This document shows positions 22,277 through 33,542 of a stretch of 64,000 nucleotides of DNA, one piece after another; the first letter of the stretch is position 1; each line of letters begins with the position of its first letter. Under the pieces are notes generated by a model that was given only the letters and a program-made list of their open reading frames with translations, ran no database searches and was not told where the DNA came from. A program made the position numbers and the translations under genes. This DNA is from Nyssa sinensis (taxonomy: Eukaryota; Streptophyta; Magnoliopsida; Cornales; Nyssaceae), in the NCBI GenBank assembly GCA_008638375.1, contig VIRR01000479.1:1-64000 (forward strand), written 5' to 3'.

Positions 22277-23694
22277 CACATATGTTCATTGCATAAAAAG
22301 TTGCACACTACTAGCAGTAGTTGATTTATTGATCTTGGACTGTATTGTGGCTATAAAAGACTAATCCAGAAAAAGCAGGAAACGAGAAAAGAATTCTACA
22401 AATAGACCAGTGGTAATTCACGAGTTAATGGTAAGTTAGTTATTTGGAAAATTATTTTTATACACTTGTGTTGTGTTCATTGTTGATGAGTGAGATCTTT
22501 TGCAGTTGGTGGAATCTCGATCTTCCCAATTTGGATTTCACATGTAAAATATTCATGTCTTATTGAATGTTTCTTATCTGTTTGACTATCATTATAGTTG
22601 ACTTGATATATGCATGAAGTCATAATCTTAATAATATAAAAAGAGGATTTCTTCAATCATAATTCAATCTAGGTATAAATAAGGGTATTTAATATATATT
22701 CCTTATTAGTTAGATTTGGAGTTTAATTCACTAAAATCTAGTATAAACCGTTTTGCACTCTTGGTAGATAATTCTATCATTAGTTTTTATATCAACCCAA
22801 GATTTGAGTATTTCACATAAAGCAAAACACAAGAACTGTAACAGATTTAGTTAACAACAATAAACTCAAATATGCTTTAAGGTAGGTTACAATGAAGACT
22901 TGGCTCCCAGTTTTAAGAAGTATTTGGAATATTCTGCCATAATGCAGCTTTAGCTCTCACTGTTTCAACCACTTAGGAGAAAAATCTAGGAAGAGGTTCT
23001 TTGTTGTCTAATCCAAAGCCTTGAATTTCTTTCCGTACAAGTGCAGAAGACAAAACCACCAATAACCAATCTCTTGATGTTGGATATGAAGCTCTTCCTC
23101 TTTCAATTTTGAATGGCATTTGATTTCTCTAAAAGTATCAAAATTTCCAAAAATAGTTGACTAAGTCTATGAATGAGTTGACTATATTACTCTCAAGAAA
23201 CATGCCTATTTTATCACTGTTGAAACCAATCGACTAAGTCTCAGAACCCATCGACTAAGTGATAGTTTGTTCATCATGCTTTTAATTATAGAAGAAGTAG
23301 TCGACGATATTGAGGAATTAGTCGACTAAGTTTATTTGTAAAAATTTTGAACTAAATGCTATTAAAAAGTATAGTCGACTAACTTGATGAGCCATTCAAC
23401 TAAATGATTTTTCAAAATTGATCCTCTTGCCACTGGATGAACCAGTTGAGTTCATCAGTTTCATATCCCAAATCTCCATCCCTTATGGAGAGTTAGGATT
23501 TGACTGGCAAAGACCTTAAAATAGCATACTTTTTTCCCTATTATTTATACATGTAAATCTAGAGTAATAATTATACTATAGGCTAAATTAGCCCGTTTAC
23601 TATAACATAAATGTCATACATAGTTCAAATAGAGCATTGTTGAGTACCTATAGGGTACAAATTATGTGAAACATAACTTAAGTTCATAAGTAGA
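22277..23694. other. Arm A flank rich in GTCGACT-like motifs, no gene
   Basis: From 22277 to 23304 this matches arm B. From about 23150 to 23430 it carries repeated degenerate YCGACTAAGT words. No open frame of interest is seen. It may be an old copia LTR, as the word repeats resemble those in the LTR at 24040-25610. Confidence 0.4.
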
Positions 23695-23982
23695 CTATTG
23701 TATCTTCACACTAAAACATAAGTGATCATTCAGTTGAATGCGTTTGGGATCTTTTTCATCCCATTCTTATTCTTCCTTAGCGACCTTAGTGGTGCTAGTA
23801 GAACCTTCGGACTTCATGGGAATATGAGGTCCATTTATAATTACTTTCCATATTTCATAGTCTAAGGCTTGAAGAGAAATCTTCATTTTAGCCTTCCAAT
23901 ATGTATAGTTTTGACTATTAAACAGAGGTGGCATGTTTGTCAATTACCCTTTGACAAAGATGGTTTCTACAATATTTGTCAT
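23695..23982 (-). pseudogene. Copia Gag 5' fragment
   Basis: From ATG 23982 on the minus strand the frame reads MTNIVETIFVKG, a stop, and then LTNMPPLFNSQNYTYWKAKM and LQALDYEIWKVIINGPHIP. This is the N-terminal part of a copia Gag of the DUF4219/UBN2 type (NYxYWKxxM, followed by WxIIxNGPxxP). It ends at a stop near 23695. Nothing of the remaining gag or pol follows, so the element is truncated here. Confidence 0.75.
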
Positions 23983-24025
23983 ATCTTTTCTCTTAAAGTG
24001 TTAATTCTATTTTACAAGAGATGAA

Positions 24026-24036
24026 GCTCTGATACC
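24026..24036 (-). other. Primer-binding site of the truncated copia element
   Basis: GGTATCAGAGC on the minus strand lies three bases after the LTR end at 24040. It confirms that the LTR to its right is a 5' LTR in minus orientation. Confidence 0.7.
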
Positions 24037-24039
24037 CCT

Positions 24040-25610
24040 TGTTGCCTAGATATTTACCCTAGAGGGGGGTGAATAGGGTATTTTGTAAATATTGATTTCT
24101 TTTAGGTCTTTTTCAAATTGAATGATGTAAATACATAATAAATAAATAAGAGTAGCGATATAGCAAACACAACAGTTACGATGTCGAAAAACTTCCTACG
24201 TCCTCGACTTAAGTATCCCTACTTGAGTTTTTTCACTATAGTGACCTCTATGCAAGTGAAGACGAAGCCTTTACAAAGCGAAGACCGCAGCCCTCTTATC
24301 TCAGCAAAATATGTCTTTTTGCCTCACTGAGTAACACCTACCCACAACTCTCACCACAATGAGGTGATACAAAGATATTTACCAAATAACACTCTTTTCG
24401 AGAGTAGTTTTAGTGCAATAAGATGCTCACTTACTAAAGATTGATCAAGTGCAAGCTCTGAGGATTTAAGATAAGTAAAACTTTCAGATCTAGATTTGAA
24501 AGATGGTAGATCTAAAGTCAATAGCTAGGATGTGATAATGGAAGCTTGTAAGAGATGGCTTAGAAAACCCTAGAGAACTTTTATTTATAGCCCTTTAAAG
24601 TATATGACTATTGTTTTTCAAAAAATTTAAATTTGCATTTAATAGATTGACAAATCAATCAACTGAATCATTAATTAGTCACTTGCAATGAGGACCGGTC
24701 GATTGATTAGGTCAATGGATTTGTCTAGAAGGTTTGAGGTTCATTTGATTAAGAACAATCAATTAACTGATTTTGAGTATCAGTCGACTGATTCTATTTG
24801 TGCATGGTTTTGCCTTTGAGAAGTGATCGACTGATATAACTTTTAGGTCGATTGATTTAGACAGTGTGCTTAGGAAATTCATCAAATCATCATTTAGTTG
24901 ACTGGTTTTATGAATCAATCGACTAATTTTGTTTGTACACTTATTTTACCTTTTAAGACAGTCGACTAAATCTTCTAAGAGGTTGACTGATTTGGACAGT
25001 GTGCTCAAGCAAATTTATAAAACTTCACTCAGTCGACTGGTTATTAGGATCAGTCGACTCGTTTTATCAGTGTGACAAATAAGCTTTAAGAATCAGTTGA
25101 CTGATTTAAGAACTTGGTCGACTGGTTTAGATAGTGAGTGTCTTCTAGCTTATTTATTTCTAAATGTACTTTTGTCAAAACCTTTTGACCATTCAAAACT
25201 TTAAGTGAAATATTTTGTTTTGAAAAAATCATTTGAGGTCAGTCATTAGATGATCATTTTAAATAGTAAGAGCTTACGACTGATGAACAATCTAATCCTA
25301 ACGTCACTCAAAACCCAAAACCCAAAATAACGAAAAATGAAATTCTTCACTTGAATCCTTGGGCTTGAGTGAGTCCACCTTACTTGAGTCATCCTGAGAG
25401 AATTGATCTTTTTGATATTTTCTTTGGAACATGCTCTTAAGAGGAATCCTTAGTCTTGATAGACTTTCATCATTTTCTTGGTCAACAATCTACTTTGACC
25501 TAGATGACCTATTTGCATTATCACTTGGATAAACCATTAGTCCATTGGATAATGTTTTGTGATATCAAAATTACTAATATGCCTTTGGTTGAAAACCTTT
25601 AAGGCTAACA
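24040..25610 (-). mobile_element. Copia 5' LTR (1571 bp)
   Basis: In the + direction it runs from TGTTGCCTAGATATTTACCC to TTTAAGGCTAACA, so on its own strand from TGTTAGCC to GGCAACA. It ends next to a primer site and a gag stub. Between about 24650 and 25130 it holds some dozen copies of a degenerate GTCGACTGRTT word. A right-hand fragment of a related LTR follows at 26281-26541. Confidence 0.75.
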
Positions 25611-26029
25611 GTATTCTTGAAAACAAATTTCTTGGAGAAAGAAATGATGAAATATATAGCTTCGAAAATCAATTGCCATCGCTTCTGGGGTTTACCCACC
25701 GAGCAATCTTTGCCTATAGAACATTGTTGTCTTGTTGTGTTTAGGAGGCTGCGTGCAGAGACTTGAAAGATGAGGAAGAACAAGAGCTCGATTAAGGATG
25801 AATGTGGATTTGAGTGGGTCAAAATGGTTTGTAGTTTTACAATATTACCCTTTAAATTGGCGTGTGCCTTATGCATGATTTTTTTCCATCCACATTAGAC
25901 GATCAATTGTAACTGAAGGATGAAATTGAAATGGAGCTAAAAATTGAAGGTTGAAAGTGGCAAAATTAAAATGATAGGGACTAAAGTGAAATTCGGGATA
26001 AAGTTCAAAAGTGAAAAGTGTAATTCACC

Positions 26030-26063
<34 letters not shown>
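25611..26063. other. AT-rich sequence between the copia LTR and the hairpin
   Basis: No gene is recognised here. It ends in a (TA)n tract at about 26034-26062. Confidence 0.4.
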
Positions 26064-26069
<6 letters not shown>

Positions 26070-26157
26070 AAATTAGGAAACATGTTTGATAACCAATATA
26101 ACGTCAAACCATATATATTTTATATTGGTTATCAAACATGTTTCCTAATTTTGTTTT
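26064..26157. repeat. Perfect 37-bp inverted repeat (hairpin)
   Basis: Arms 26064-26100 and 26121-26157 are exact reverse complements (37 of 37) around a 20-base loop. The arm text (ACAAAATTAGGAAACATG) resembles the sequence at 26255-26275 (CAAAATCAGGAAATGTTAC), so the hairpin sits at one end of a larger foldback-type or MITE-like segment running to about 26290. Confidence 0.85.
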
Positions 26158-26280
26158 TATTTTTTAAAAAACAGTATTATTGTACCAAACACATTTTTCA
26201 TTTTTGTTTCTATAAAAAATAAACGGAAACTAATTTCTGTTTTTAGAAAATTGAAAACCAAAATCAGGAAATGTTACTAG

Positions 26281-26541
26281 ACACAACCTAAGTCTTTTAT
26301 TGACTTCTCTTGATTTTTTGGGCTCGAGTATATCCACATGATTTGAATATAGTCTTGAAACTTGTGATTGAGTGGATTTCTTCATTTGATTAACTTTGTC
26401 ATTTCTTGGTCAATCTTTCTCTCTTTAACCAAGTTGGCCTATTTGTATTGACACTAAATTAAACATTAGTCATCATAATTAATTTCTTGTAATCATCAAA
26501 ATAACTAAGATGACCTTGGTTTAAAACCTTTAGAGCTAACA
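26281..26541 (-). mobile_element. Fragment of a second copia LTR
   Basis: This is similar to 25340-25610: a shared GGGCTYGAGTR phrase, a TTTGACC/TTTAACC..GGCCTATTTG phrase, and a common end AAAACCTTTARRGCTAACA. Only the distal part of the LTR is present, so it was truncated by the foldback segment to its left. Confidence 0.6.
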
Positions 26542-28227
26542 CACAAATAATTTTAGAAACACACTTTCTATTATAACTCCTATGAGTAGAATTATCTTAT
26601 AGTCAAAACTAAACAATTAATACTTATGGCCAGTTTAAATGTTTTACCACTGTAAAATTCATATCTAAACTTAAATTCAATTCTAAGATTAAGTGTAATG
26701 TATAGAATACATGAACAAATATGTTAAACTGCACTTTCATTCAAACTTGAATGCACTTGTGAGATTCTTGATAATTCACTTTAAGACTAATAATAATTCG
26801 CTTGACTCAATACGACTCAACCATTATTTATGCAAAATATTATGTATTTTTTTAAAAAAAATTACCCAACACAAAATTCTCTAATTTTGGTAACAATTAT
26901 ATCAAAGGGTGAATATGAACCATTGCAAAAATTGGTACTATTCCAAATTGTAACCAGCTGTTGGAATTTCGCATCTCGAGTGCATCCTTTCAATGATTTG
27001 GATTATAAAATTACTTGAAGGACTTCTTATGCAAGTCAAAATAACCAGGATTCATTTATCTCCATCAGTAACCCATGCTTCCAAAACTCAAAAATAATAT
27101 TAAATACTCCTGAGTCATTACTTTCAACAATAAAATTAGTATCATATATATATATATATATAAATAATATATTTTTATACATATAATCACTGATCTTACC
27201 TATCTCGAGTACCCAATATTTATTCCAAAATCCCAACAATGATTACTCAATGACAACTCAAAAGTTCCACTAAGGACGGGTTCCATTTATAGCACCTGGG
27301 CTGGTTTAAATTTACAGATAACTGGTGTTGCATTTAAAGTAATATTTTTTCAATAAATCATTGGCAAAGTCATGCTGAGATGGTGCTATTATATTACTAA
27401 GCTACCTATCAGATCAGTCGCTCACTATGTTTTTTCAACAAGACCCACGTGATTTGGAATTCTTTTACCAAATAAAAAGTAGTCACTTCAATTTTAATAT
27501 AAGTAAGAGTTGCTTTTTAATAAAATATTTATAAAAAAAAAAACTACTTTCTTTTAAAAGACGTTGAAGAGTTTTATAGAATACCAAGACTTTTTAACTT
27601 TTTTGTCTTTCAATAAAGTCCAGTATTGAAAAAGAAAAAGAAAAAAATACCTAGGATAGCACTTATATTATTTGATTAAATCATGGTAATCTTGAAGTAA
27701 AGGAAAAAATATAATTTTTGATATAAAGAATCAAAAGGAAAAGAAAAGATAAGACATAGGCTTGTCTAGAGAAACCTGCAAAGAAATTTTTATTGAACCA
27801 AAACTTTTCTCTATCACACCCAATTTGTTTTTTTTGGACTCACGGCTCATGTATTTTTAAGTGTAGTTCTAATGTAACTATATTGTTGAATTTAAATCAA
27901 ACTAAAAATTGATGAGAAAAAAAAATCACCGTTAGTGTGTTCGAAGAAGAATGATAATATTATTCATGTACTGCAAAATGTGAACTAAATAAAACATATA
28001 TTATATTATGGAAGGAGAAGTATGAGAAAGAATGATAATTTTTACAATTGCATGTGTCTAATAAATAAGTTTTCTTCTATCTTATCTGGTTATATTAAAA
28101 ATAAATTTATGGAAGGAGAAGTATGAGAAAGAGTCCATTAACATTCCCAAAATGAAAAGAATAGCTGGTTCTACATATCAAGGTATAGAAGTAGAAAATA
28201 AGGTATGCACTCTCACTCTCACTCTCA

Positions 28228-28262
<35 letters not shown>
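26542..28262. other. AT-rich intergenic sequence
   Basis: No gene is seen. At 27352-27400 AAATCATTGGCAAAGTCATG and GATGGTGCTATTA resemble the sequence upstream of PGG copy A at 8311-8345. A 21-bp phrase (GGAAGGAGAAGTATGAGAAAG-like) is repeated at about 28010 and 28108. A compound (CT)n(TA)n tract at 28210-28262 abuts the copia insertion. Confidence 0.5.
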
Positions 28263-28263
<1 letters not shown>

Positions 28264-28571
28264 GTTAGGTGGTTGTCATGAATTCCTCCGGATTGACCGA
28301 TTTTTGTTTTTGGGCCGGTTTTTCTCTTATGTTGTAACCCACTTATATAAGAGTATTATCTTCTAGGGTTTTGACAGAGGAAAAGAGATACGTCATTGGA
28401 AAAAAAGGTGTTTCGAGTTTTGGGAGTTTTTTTGCTCTTGTAATCTTTTTGAAAAAAGTGAATTGGTAGGCATCTTGCCGAACTACGTAAATCTTGTGTC
28501 TTCTCTGTGCGTTTTTTTTTTTTGCTTGTTTAAGATCGATTTATTATTTGTTTATTCACTGTCGCACAACA
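28263..28571 (+). mobile_element. 5' LTR of copia 1 (309 bp)
   Basis: It runs from TGTTAGGTGGTTGTCAT to TCGCACAACA. A TATATAAG box lies at 28344-28351. It is shorter than the 3' LTR through an internal gap of about 90 bp near its start and a smaller gap before GCATCTTGCCGAAC. Confidence 0.8.
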
Positions 28572-28647
28572 ATTGGTATCAAAGCCAAAACTTTCGACCT
28601 TCATATTGGATTTTTTGATTGTTGGTATATGAGTGTGGATTTGGTTA

Positions 28648-29564
28648 ATGGAGGAATCAGTTTCTGGCATTCCGTCTTCGACAACTTCGTCTTCAAAAAC
28701 TTTATCTTTGAAAAATTCATTGGTGGTAAGAACTATGGTTTTGAATGCAAAATTCGAAGTTGAAAAATTTGATAGAACTAATAATTTTGGCATGTGGCAA
28801 TGCAAAGTTTTGTATGTTCTTATAGATATCACTTTGGAAGATAAACCTAATGATATGGAAGAGAAGGATTAGGTGAATATCAATCGTCAGGCTTGCGGCA
28901 CCATTAGGCTTTGCCTCGCAAAGGATCATAAGTACTTTGTTATGAGAGAAACTTCAGCTAAGAAGTTGTGGGAGAAACTAGAAAATAAGTTTACCAAGAG
29001 CATTGAAAATCAACTCTATCTGAAGAAAAGACTATTCCATTTCCAGTATAAGCAAGGAATTTCGATGTCCGAGCATTTGAATAGTTTTAATAAAATCCTT
29101 GCTGATTTGCAAAATCTTGATGTTGAAATTCTAAATGAAGCTAAGGTATTATTGTTGTTAAATTCTCTACCTGATAGTTATATCATTTAACTACTACCTT
29201 GTTGTATGGGAAAGATACAATTAAATTTAATGATGTATCTAATGCTTTGATGAATAATGAGTATCAAAAAAGGGATTTATAGGTCCATAGGGACTCAACA
29301 TTAGAGGCTTTGATAGTAAGAGGTAGGATAAAGGACAAAAATTATTGTGGATGGGGTAAGTCTCGAGAAGTATCGTCTAATAAAAAGATTACTAAGAAGG
29401 ATGAGTGTGCTTTCTGTTATGAAAAAGGGCATTGGAAAAAGGATTATCCAAAGTTGAAGAATAAGATCAATAAGGGACCAAATGCTAATGTAGCAGATGT
29501 TGAAGATGATGATTCAAATTTTGATTTGATTGTTTCATCATTGACTGGTCATTCTGATGAGTGA
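28648..29564 (+). pseudogene. Copia 1 Gag, degenerate
   Basis: It starts at ATG 28648 (MEESVSG..). The Gag N-terminus FEVEKFDRTNNFGMWQCKV is followed by an in-frame stop at 28870, then the UBN2-type core (LWEKLENKFTKSIENQLYLKKRLF, with ISMSEHLNSFNKILADL). A stop and a frameshift come before the zinc knuckle. The knuckle reads CAFCYEKGHWKKDY, so the last Cys of C-x2-C-x4-H-x4-C is Tyr. Confidence 0.85.
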
Positions 29565-30960
29565 ATTTTGGATTTGGGATGTTCCTATCATATGTTTTCT
29601 CGTACTGATTTATTTTCTAGCTTCTAAGAGTTAGATAAAGGAGTTGTTTTAATGGGTAATGATAATACATGTAAAACAAGAAGGATAGGAAACATCTGAT
29701 TAAAGATGCATGATGGAGCAGTTAGAGTTCCAACAAATGTTTGCTATGTACTGGACTTGAAGAAGAACCTCATCTCACTAGGAATGTTAGACTCAAACGA
29801 CTATAAAGTTACTATGGAATATAAAGTCCTAAGAGTGGTACTTGGTGCACTTGTTATGACGAAGGTTACTCAAAAGGGTAATTTGTATTTTCTAGATGGG
29901 CAAACAATCAAAGGGAAAGTAACTGTTTCTTGACAGTTCAGAGAATTGTGTTTTTGATACTTCAAGTTTATGGTATATGCACATAGGGCATACTGGGGAG
30001 AAGGAATTGTAGGTCGGGGCTAATAAAGCATGGTCTGTTAAAAGGCGCCAAGACTAGGAATTAGGATTTTGTGAGCATTGTATCTTGGGCAAGCAAACTA
30101 GAGTTAAGTTTGGCACACTGGTTCATCGTACTTAAGGGATCCTTGATTATATTCACTTGATGTGTGGGACCTAGCAGAGTTGTATCTTGGGGAGGTAAGC
30201 ATTGGTTTGTGACTTTTGTTGATGATTTCTCAATGAGAGTTTGGGTGTACACCATGCGACATAAAGATGAAGTCCTTGAAGTGTTTCTTAATTGGAAGAA
30301 AATGATTGAGAATCAGACAGGTAAAAAGAACAAGAGGCTTAGATTAGATAATGGTGGTGAGTATGAGTCAGATCAATTCAAATAAGCATGCCATGATGAT
30401 GGGATAGTTAGACACTTCATAGTTAGAGACACGTAGCAAAAAAATGGGGTGGCAGAACATATGAATCGTACTTTGATTGAAAATGTGCGATGTATGTTGC
30501 TGAATGTAAAATTAGGCAAGGCGTTTTAGGCTGAGGCAATGACATATGCATGTCATCTCATCAATAAGTTGATCACAGGTGCAAATGATGAAAAAACACC
30601 AATAGAGGTATGTTCTGGAAAACCTGCTACAGATTATGATATTTTGCATGTATTTGGTTGTTGTCACTACCCGAAACCCATCCTATGCACATCTTGTCTC
30701 GCGGGGCCAATCCAATGGCCGTCCCTAATTTTTTCATTCTTTATATTCATAACAACAATATAAATTGTAAACTTAACAGTAAATTAGCGGAAGTCTTAAT
30801 ACAAAATATTGTTCAACCACCGAAAAATGTAAACCGACATAACTAAACATAAAACCACTTTTAGGTGGTGAGTATATGAGAGAGACTACATTCACTTCTA
30901 TCATACTCCTCCACTGTCCCCCTATGCTCCTGGACTCCTATTGTGGTTTTGTAGCATCCT

Positions 30961-31014
30961 TACTTGAAAATATAATAAGTTGGGGTGAGCTAAACGAAAC
31001 TCAGTAAGTAAGTT
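30961..31014 (-). other. Conserved LTR 3' block resembling a 3' splice site
   Basis: On the minus strand ACTTACTGAG is followed by AGCTCACCCC, then CAACTTATTATATTTTCAAG. It aligns with 21931-21974. The final CAGG of the others is CAAG here, so this copy may be mutated. Confidence 0.4.
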
Positions 31015-31084
31015 CTCATCACTCTGCCATAGGTCAGGGTCAACATAGAAAGAACATAATCTGAGATAAGAACATGATAGCCAG

Positions 31085-31500
31085 TCATGCAATAGAATGC
31101 TATTATAGCCAATAAAAGCGAACACCTCAATAACCAACAAAACAGAATGCCAACATAGCCAATAGGATAGGACGTCTCAACAATCGATGGAATGGAATAT
31201 CCCCGTAGTCAATAAGACAGAACATCTCAACAGCCAATGAAATGGAATATCAACATGGCCAATAAGACAAAACCTCTTAACAGTCAATAGAATGAAATAT
31301 CAACGTTGCCAATAAGATAAAACCTCTTAACAGTCAATAGAATGGAATATCAACGTGGCCAATAAGACAAAACATCTCAACAGTCAATAGAATATCAACG
31401 TAGTCAATAAAATAAACATCTCAACAGTCAATGGGATTCAACGTAGCCAATAAAACAGACATCTCAATAGCCAATAGAGTAGTTTATTACAATAACTAAT
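31085..31500. repeat. Minisatellite in the LTR, ~55-60-bp units
   Basis: Repeated phrases such as AGCCAATAAGAC, CAACAGTCAATAGAATG and GAATATCAACGTGG recur about eight times with irregular period. No reading frame is preserved. Confidence 0.7.
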
Positions 31501-31789
31501 GAATGAGAACGTCACAACAGTCACTCAACACAATAGAATGTCATAATAGTAATAAGCGAATATAAATGATTTAGGGTACATAAAGTCATCCTTAGAGGTC
31601 TGGTCAACAATAGTCATACTATCATAATCATAGGATAACTGATAGTAAGTCGATGAATACGTTTTCAAAACATATGATCATTCATAAGGAAAATATGATC
31701 ATTCAATGATCCAATCAAAGATACGATATCAATAAACATTGTGATGCATAATCTTTTCCTGACATGACCTCAAAAGTATCCTTCCTTCC

Positions 31790-31955
31790 CTTGATTCACT
31801 ACCACACCGAACCCTTTTCCTGGATTCACTCCCACACCGAACCCTTTACCTGGATTCACTCCCACACCTGAATCCCTTCCCTGATTCACTCCCACAGATC
31901 ATTTCCTAAACCACATCCTTTGAACCATATCCAAGATTCACTCCCACACCTAAAT
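31790..31955. repeat. Second minisatellite in the LTR, ~27-30-bp units
   Basis: GATTCACTCCCACACCGAAC and variants recur five times, first tightly and then after a gap. Confidence 0.7.
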
Positions 31956-33004
31956 CATTGGATATTTTCATAAACTGTAACCTGTAAAACAGATAAAGCA
32001 TCGGATGGACGTTGTGACTGAGCACAACTCCGGGTAATCATAATACATCATGATTATCATAACTCTATAGAAAGCATATGAGTGAAATATCAATAGCATG
32101 AATATAACAATCGGCCTTTCAAAGCGTGGTACGAAGTGTACAAATACTCATGATAAGCATAGAGTTCGATCCTCAATAAATTCCACAAGATAGAACAAAT
32201 ATCACATTGTGGCGTAAAGAAACATCAGGCACATATCTCATAAGAGAGAACATGTATCGGATTGTGAAGCCAATAAACGTTGGGTACACATAGAAGTACC
32301 CTTCAGTAGTAATAAGGAATATCATAACCTCGTGACTTGGCTAGGAATCAATAGTACAAGTGTATAAGCAACTACGATCAAGGTATAACAGTCAATTCTC
32401 AATAACTTTCTGTAAGATAGGATAAACATAATACTCGTGGAGTTAATAACATCGAATACGTATAGAGTACAATCCTGACAATGAAAGGAACAATCATGGC
32501 TTGAGAGAACTACATGTAATAGATCGAGTTTCAATGACATACAGGAGGTCATGATCAAGGTACAACAATCATCTCCTTAATAAGATTCGTTAAGATGGGA
32601 ATAATCATCAATCATAGAATCAATAACATAGAACAATCATGGCTTGAGAGAACTACGTGTAAGAGATCGGGTTTCAATGACATATAGAAGGTATAATCAA
32701 TCATGATCAAGGTATAACAATTAACTCCTCAATAAAATCCATAAAATAATACAATCATCAATTTGTGGAATAAAGAACATGGGGTACGTATAAGAGTATA
32801 ATATTGGCAATAAAAGAACAGCATGGCTTGAAAAATCACATGTAAGAGATTCAAGATTTACTTACCTTAAATCCGTGTGATCTACTTGAGTACTCAGTAA
32901 TTTTCTCATTTTTCTTTGACTTGCCTATTCATCAATAAACATGTCTCAGTTCTAATGTCATTTAGCAAATTGTATATCTCGTTACTCTAAGTATCTCTTT
33001 TACT

Positions 33005-33330
33005 AACTTAGGTTCTACCATTGAGTTCGGAATGTCGAAGAAAGTCAATTTAGGCTTTCACGGTTTTTAATTTGGACTTCTATATCGAAAAGGGTAAAAT
33101 GGTCATTTTACATGTCTCTATTTTTTGGGACCTAGTTTCACAAATTAGACTTCACCGTTGAGTCCAGAAGGTTTGAAATAATAAAAATTTACTATTTACT
33201 TAGTTCAATCGGAGTCCTTTTGACTCATCTTTGACTTAGGGACATTTTGGTCATTTTGGCATTTCTACTGGTATTTTATTTTTTGGGACTCCGTCTGGTG
33301 AAACGGACCTCACCATTGGGTCCAAAAGGT
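33005..33330. repeat. Three LTR modules with 5-9-5 dyads
   Basis: The dyads start at about 33011 (decayed), 33147 (AGACT/AGTCC) and 33305 (GGACC-nine bases-GGTCC, perfect). The spacing is about 137 and 157 bp. The flanking phrases match the modules at 5270-5640. Confidence 0.6.
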
Positions 33331-33460
33331 CCAAAATAGTAAATTTACACTATTAATTTACTACATTTGGATACCAAGATTTAAAATAACAATTAATTAA
33401 TTTACTTAACTATAATATATATATATATATATATATATTAGTTACACCTTAGAACACAAG

Positions 33461-33542
33461 TGCCCTTGTGGTACAGCGGTGGCCTCAGTGGGCATAAGGC
33501 TTCCAGCCCCTGTGCACCTAGGTTCGAATCCCCTCAGCACCT
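33461..33542 (+). repeat. tRNA-like (SINE-like) segment, antisense in the LTR
   Basis: A perfect A box TGGTACAGCGG (33469-33479) and a perfect B box GGTTCGAATCC (33521-33531) lie about 42 bp apart. Only four base pairs of an acceptor stem can form (GTGC with GCAC), so it is a tRNA-derived sequence and not a functional tRNA gene. It is oriented opposite to the LTR and lies just outside the dyad modules, as in the LTRs at 19453 and 58484. Confidence 0.6.

Larger units (their letters stand above)
7349..23304 (+). repeat. Segmental duplication, arm A
   Basis: The arm is collinear with 52150-64000 in the same orientation. Matching landmarks are the AAAAGTCCCTTAATATTTTT start, the TTGT(T)TAGAGCA..ATTGTATA block (8010/53334), the PGG gene with 5' and 3' flanks (11000-18200 / 54880-56390), 18280-19447 / 56600-57775, 22277-22990 / 57776-58483, and 23000-23304 / 63684-64000. 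Arm A alone has the 8.6-10.4 kb repeat cluster, the gypsy insertion in the PGG gene and the solo LTR at 19453. Arm B alone has the hAT element and the solo LTR at 58484. The right limit is unknown because arm B leaves the window. Confidence 0.9.

Noticed and set aside
24040..25610. A caulimovirus-like insertion, because of the isolated LTR-like unit
   Set aside because: The adjacent primer site and copia Gag wording identify it as a Ty1/copia 5' LTR. No viral movement protein or coat words are present.
33461..33542. A genuine tRNA gene
   Set aside because: The A and B boxes are good, but only four acceptor pairs form and no proper anticodon arm is evident. It is better described as tRNA-derived.
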